From: Angiostrongylus vasorum
Lineage: Eukaryota > Nematoda > Chromadorea > Rhabditida > Metastrongylidae
Assembly (NCBI GenBank): GCA_018806985.1
Contig: JADANN010000427.1
Location: 1 to 64,000, forward strand
DNA length: 64,000 nt
Direction of reading: 5' to 3'
Shown: piece after piece, positions 59,097-64,000 of the stretch
How positions within the stretch are numbered: the stretch's first letter is position 1
Layout of the letters: every line of letters begins with the position of its first letter
The notes under the pieces: model-generated
What the model was told of the DNA's origin: nothing
The model's database searches: none
What the model saw: the letters and a program-made list of their open reading frames with translations, nothing else
Position numbers and translations under genes: made by a program

Positions 59097-59370
59097 GTAG
59101 CTCAGTGGTCGGAGCAGCCCTGTAATACAGACATTGGATCAATTCCCTCCACGGTGGCTCACCAATCCTTCCTTCCCCCGGGATCGACAAACTTGTACCA
59201 GAATTGTCTGGGCTGATAGCAGCTCGGTACATCGGTAAGCCACTGCAGGTCGTTGTTAAAGCCAAATATGCCTTGATTTACCTCCAGCGATGCTTAATGA
59301 AGTCCAATTCGTGGCCCGTCCCTCAAGAATTGATCAACGCCGTGAGCTTTATCTTTATCCTTTATAATTG
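59097..59370 (+). mobile_element. SINE-B, tRNA-headed
   Basis: Head TAGCTCAGTGGTCGG (A box) and GGATCAATTCCC (B box), then the shared body TTGTACCAGAATTGTCTGGG and AGCTTTATCTTTATCC end. It resembles a tRNA 5' part but lacks a matching acceptor stem. Confidence 0.65.
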
Positions 59371-60084
59371 CCGTTGGATGCTAGTTTAGCTGACTTTTCC
59401 TGGATTACTGAGATAGCAGGTTTGGAATGTGTCCATTGGATTGCAACTAGTTAACTTTTTCCGGGTAAGTGTGGCATTTCTCTACTCCATATGGATGAGA
59501 GGCTCACTGAGCCCAGTACGGGTTTGAACCACTACCGTGCACGAGATGGTCGGTATAACTACCACTGCATACCCACTTCTTGTTAATCATTAATGATGAA
59601 AACAGTTGTTTATTAAAACTCGTAGTAGAGCCACGCAAAGTGAAGTTCTCTTCTGAATCACTATTTGATGAATCTCATCGTCAACGGTAGATCGTGACTA
59701 AAATGTCTCCAATCCGCAGTTTGTGTTGTGATGCTTATGACTATCTTCCATTACATATGGAAAGGGCAAGGAAACTACCAAACCGGCGTGCTTGGAAAAA
59801 AGCTTACCTTGTTGTTTAATCATTGTAAAATCTTGAGAGTTTTTCACAAAAAGGTTTACGAGCTTTAGCAATAATCTTACTGGTCGTGGCTTACGCTGGC
59901 GATGCAGATCTACCTATAGAGGCGTGCGGTATTGCACCGCTTGCAACGGTGGCAATAAGTCCATGTTTCTTGTGTCCAGGTTGTCAAGAACGACCAGAAG
60001 AAGGACACATGTACTTGAAATCTAAAATATATATTTAGCTGCCAAGATTTGAATCCGTTTCTTCATTTTTCGTGTGCATAGTTA
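59371..60084. other. No recognised gene
   Basis: Contains a hydrophobic open stretch at about 59850-59960 (ILLVVAYAGDADLPIEACGI) reminiscent of family A exon 1, but with no ATG or clear splice site. Confidence 0.35.
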
Positions 60085-60462
60085 ATTACTTGGACGGCTG
60101 GTCTTCACTACTGTTCGGGCAACAGATTTAATTTCGACTTGTTTTTCTCTCGCACAATCGTCCTCCATGACGGTGGACTGCTTCGAACATCGTGACATCA
60201 GCAAGAGCCCATTAAATATCCCTGAAACCGTTACCATTTGCCTGTACGGATGGTCGACGTTAGCCACGAACACGTCCACTATCGTTCAGGTGGTCTTCTA
60301 AGAGGATGCTTCCACTTTCTTGGATGTCTCCAGTACACTTTCGTTGATCGAACTGGGATCTGTGAAAGCCAAGTAGTAAAAAACAGATGAATCCCTCAAC
60401 TGTACACCGCCATCCGACATTCAAGGGCATCTCCTGGCCACGACGAGACGGCAAACCGTTGG
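60085..60462 (-). mobile_element. HRU head joined to an RTE-B 3' end
   Basis: Minus strand: first about 80 bases are the HRU start (CTCCCAACGGTTTGCCGTC), then RTE-B C-terminal coding sequence (VDVFVANVDHPYRQM, then CAREKQ) and the CCGTCCAAGTAA end. It starts at the same host position as the HRU at 3979. Confidence 0.65.
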
Positions 60463-60639
60463 GAGGATTCTAATCTTTATTGGAATCAAAATGCGTTTTT
60501 AAAACCTTCCTATCCAAAAAAAATTTTAGTTATTTTAAAAAACATATCCGCTGAAATGAATTGTATATTTAATACAATGGCAAATCGCAAATTCCACAAG
60601 AGACTATGGTGTTAACAATTTACGAAAAAACAAAAACAC

Positions 60640-61605
60640 CTTGAGAATAATGGCAGAACGAGTGGAATGAACGATGTTTCACAGCAGGCAGCATGTTTAT
60701 TTTCAACAGTTCGTCATTCGAAGCCTATCTCATCGCTAGTAAGTCCTAGTCAAGGAAGGGAATAATACTCAAAGTGGTGAAATGCTGCACAGCAAAGTAG
60801 AGAGACCAAGTAAAGGATTTTGAAGTATGATGAAAGCACAAGATGCTACCATTTCTTTTTTTCATTCACACGATCATGTACGATTCTGCCAGCATGGGAA
60901 CATTAGAAAATGCCTAAGTCAAACAGGTGTTTCCATGTGACTACTTAAAATCTGTGTATAACCGATGCCATAACATCACAGAGAACGTCGAATGTATTTC
61001 ACTTCCATTTCTGCTTCTCATTTTTCCACAGCGGTTGAGGAAAAGGTAATTACGAAAAACATATGTGTTTATGATGATTCATGAGCACCAAATATGGATG
61101 CCTTCGAAAATTTTTTTAAAACCATAACAAATATCAAGAGCGGAGAAAATCGAGGATTCACGAAAAACGGAAAGAGTAAAAGATGGAGGAAAATGATACA
61201 AGGAGACATGATCCTTTCTAAACGTCATCCAGCCAGCGTTGCAGAACAGAAGTACAGCACCCACTGCTTTATAAAACCACTTCTCGACAACAGGGCGAAT
61301 GCATTTTTTTTGAAATTTATGAAGCATTTCCATAACGACAGGGGAATCGAGAGTTCAGCGTTGATGAACCTCTCCATGTGTGAGGCATTTGATTTCATCA
61401 TACATCTCAGAGATGGTTTAATGCTTATTTGGCCCATGCAATGACTCGTTTTTTTCTTATCAATAAATGAGGTCAGCACTTTACCCATGCAGGAAATTTT
61501 GACAACAACTTCCAGACCCTGACAACTCGAGGTGCTGGAACGAACCACGTCTGGCGTGAATTGCCGTACCCGTGTCTAACCGATGAACTACGGCAACCAT
61601 ATTTT
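60640..61605 (-). repeat. R element, full length with tRNA-like head
   Basis: Minus strand head GTTCATCGGTTAGACACGG and GTGGTTCGTTCC at 61605-61540, then the body shared with 50685-51510 and 3070-3960. Confidence 0.65.
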
Positions 61606-61868
61606 AATGTAATTTCACAATAGAACTATTTAGCCCCATTCTTTTGTTATTTTATCCCAATATTCTCTTTTCACGAGTTCCTCTTCAGCCAATTGTGAAG
61701 CAAAGATGTGAGCTTTTTTTTCAATTACGAACAAGAAAATTATACTGCTGCCACGTGAATCTACCCATTGAACACATTTGTCGCGCTTCTTATCTTTGTG
61801 AAGTTGAGGTGGAGAAATTCACATAAATGCATAGTTTATTCCAAACGCTTTGAAGTACAGTTCGCGTT

Positions 61869-63819
61869 TCAGTTGACGGTCGCAAACGCCGAGAAGAAGT
61901 TTGCTCCAAATGGACCCGATGCCAGCATTCAAACCGCTCTGTTAACCACACTTTGCCACATCTCTCTGGACCAATTCGCCATGATGATGTTTGTGGTCGT
62001 GACGCTTCCTGAAATTGACAAAGGCTCCGGAGGAATGGTTCCGATATTCTCGTTCATATTTATGTCACACATATTACCACCCATTCCAGAGCATAAGGAA
62101 GTCACCGTGTTGCCGACGATAATGCAGTGTGGCTTCATATCGTTTCCAACTGCAAGCAACTTTTTAATCAAACGTTTGCAACCATTAAAGAGTCAATCAA
62201 ACACGAAATTTAGTTTTCGTCGGTGGTTTTCCCGCTTTTCTCCGCCTATATCCCTACTTATTCAAAAATATTGTACTAAATATTCAAATCTTTCCAACGA
62301 CAATGCTTTAAAGTGAACGAAACTTCGTTGACTTCGAAAATTTTTTGGAAAACATGCGTTTGCTAGAAGACGATTGGAATTTCTCATCCGTAGCCTTTGT
62401 TCTCCTAGCTTCGTACTGTTTTGCCGTAATAAATGCCACCAAACCTCGCTTGAACTCCCAAAATTGTTTCTTCGAAATAGAAATAATTTCCTTGTTAGAG
62501 CTATAAGGACAAGTAAGTCATAATCAATATTGAAAAGGTGGTACTATATCTGAACGGTTTTTCACCTTGTTCACTTCATTTTGCTTGAAAGAACAACACG
62601 ACGGTTGATGATGCAACCGTTAAGCAGGATAGTCTGGATAGTGCACTACTAGTGACAGGACATGATATCATATGTTGCTTGGATTGCTTGGATGCTAGCA
62701 CATTTGTCCACGAAGATATTCAGATTTTCGTGAAGCTCACAGTGCTGTTTGACGATTTTTGTTTCCCTTTCTTAAATAACGTCAAGTGCTGTTCAACCTG
62801 TTTTTACCTCGAATCCTGGGATAGTTGTGCTCGAGCGTTCCTGAGTGAGTTCCAACGAGCGGTTGGGACAGGAGAAATCTATTAGCAATTTTTTCACGCC
62901 GGAGAGAAGAAAAGCTTTGCGATCCCGGAAGTATTCGAGCGAGAACAGTGCTCTTGATGGTCATCATCACTAATTTTGTGCCATCCACCTCCTGAGGTTA
63001 ATCATTAATAAGAATAATAAGCCGCTAAAAGCGCTCTCACTGATATTAACAATAATAACAACAAAGAACAGCAATAATATTATCACTAGTAGCAATAATA
63101 ATGATCGTACAACTCATTGCTCTGAAGGGAGTTACTCTTTAGAAAGTTTGAAAAAAATTACTACATACGAATGACACTAAACCTTTTCTCCCACATCTAA
63201 TTCATTTCCATGTCTCTGTCTAAATTTAGACGACTTTCAAATCAGCATTGAAGAAAATTGGGGGCAATATAAATGTCCTTGCGCCTTTCACGTTGACGGT
63301 ACCGAATGGTTGCTAGAAGTTAAAGACCTGCAAGCCACTGCAGGATCTTGGTCAACGGCTACTTCCTTGCACTCTAACGGAGTGTAACTGATTTGAATAG
63401 TGAGCTGACCCAAAATGATTGCGATTATGGCATCAGAGAGGCCAGCACCACGACCTTGCTGTTCCAGAACATCAGTGACCTCAAGAACAAACTTCTTCAC
63501 TGGACAGCAGGATTTATGTGGACGCTTCTTCAATCAAATTATACTAAACAGTGGTAACAAACTGTGTTGAAACCAAAACGCAGACGAAAATTCTGGAAAT
63601 TTAAATTTGTTTCCTTCACCCATCCAGAAACAGCTAAAAGAAAAGCTTGAAGGCTGAGTTATGAACTCACTGCTTGCATTACAATGCGTGATACAAATGC
63701 CTGAGCTCCTCCCATGCTAGTGGCAATGCCAGGAACTCGGGCAGGGACACTGGCTGTGGTGGAGAAAACCATTGCTGTAGGCAAGGTGAAGCCGGTCAGG
63801 TTAAAGGTCCTAGTGCTTG
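61869..63819 (-). pseudogene. Family A gene copy, 5' end outside window, early stop
   Basis: Minus strand exons: 63671-63819 (exon 2, 149 bases), 63332-63479 (exon 3, 148 bases) and 61869-62149 (exons 4 and 5 as one, no intron between). Exon 1 would lie beyond 64000. Lengths and phases of exons 2-3 equal those of the intact gene, and most residues are shared. Three differences: the exon 3 donor is GC in place of GT; the exon 4/5 intron is absent; the codon for Arg209 (CGA) is TGA, which removes the last 20 residues, with the stop ending at 61929. It could be a recent pseudogene or make a shortened protein. Confidence 0.75.
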
Positions 63820-64000
63820 CTGCAAGAGATTCCGTAGTTTAGCTGAGAATAACTAAAATTTGAACAAATTCTGTTAAACTTGTTTTCCTACGGATCCGTT
63901 TCCTTTTAATCTTCTGCGACTTAAAATTATGATATTTTTTATGAAAGAGTTCGTACTAAAACCTCTCCAGAATAGTGACGAAGAGCTATATCTACTCGAT

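Larger units (their letters stand above)
60463..64000 (-). repeat. Right arm of the large inverted duplication
   Basis: Mirror image of 1-3978: R element, gene flank and family A gene, all on the opposite strand. It continues past the window's right edge. Confidence 0.75.

Noticed and set aside
59097..59165. Possible functional tRNA gene (TAGCTCAGTGGTCGG head)
   Set aside because: No matching acceptor stem; the same head begins other SINE-B copies with a shared body.
61768..62316. Plus-strand 182-codon frame and its left-hand mirror at 2320-2553 (minus)
   Set aside because: Antisense to family A exons 4-5; the opposite strand has the splice sites, the conserved protein and agreement with the intact gene.

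Overview
The window looks like nematode nuclear DNA, probably a clade V strongylid (hookworm-like) worm; that placement is inference. The base composition is AT-rich and introns have nematode-style splice sites. One gene has a good trans-splice acceptor 9 bases before its ATG. The repeats are RTE-type LINEs, Penelope-like elements (PLEs) with a GIY-YIG nuclease, and tRNA-headed SINE-like families. No bacterial operons, rRNA genes, CRISPR arrays or convincing free-standing tRNA genes were seen.

The only gene I can assemble completely is at 209-2740 (+): five exons, 228 residues, a signal peptide and a poly(A) signal. It belongs to a secreted protein family of unknown function, called 'family A' here. 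Broken relatives lie at 5843-6241 (-), 30625-32577 (-), 43978-44790 (+) and 61869-63819 (-, running off the right end of the window). The right-hand copy is well preserved but has an early stop.

Large-scale layout: the two ends are mirror images. Family A gene plus a downstream long repeat ('R element') occupies 1-3978 on the left and 60463-64000, inverted, on the right. A second inverted duplication pairs 3070-6245 with 43960-46850; it carries two family A exons, two SINEs, an RTE-derived insertion and an R element. Between them: 6.3-11.2 kb holds three RTE fragments end to end; 13-16 kb holds simple repeats and a repeated 'D element'; 16-19 kb holds a PLE, hammerhead-like tails and foldback elements; 20-23.5 kb a small tandem duplication and a PLE; 25-29.4 kb four stacked retroelement pieces; 30.6-33 kb a family A pseudogene bracketed by inverted PLE tails; 34-43.9 kb scattered fragments; 46.9-50.3 kb the longest PLE, with an inverted copy of its own 3' end in front; 50.7-53.6 kb two direct R copies around RTE pieces; 56.9-59 kb another PLE.

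The recurring signal worth most attention is a 35-40 base motif shaped like a hammerhead ribozyme core (CTGANGA, stem II, GAAAC, then GTC or GTT), present about 19 times on both strands at the ends of PLE fragments. Almost all transposon reading frames here are broken, so the window reads as a graveyard of nested retroelements around a small, duplicating family of secreted-protein genes.
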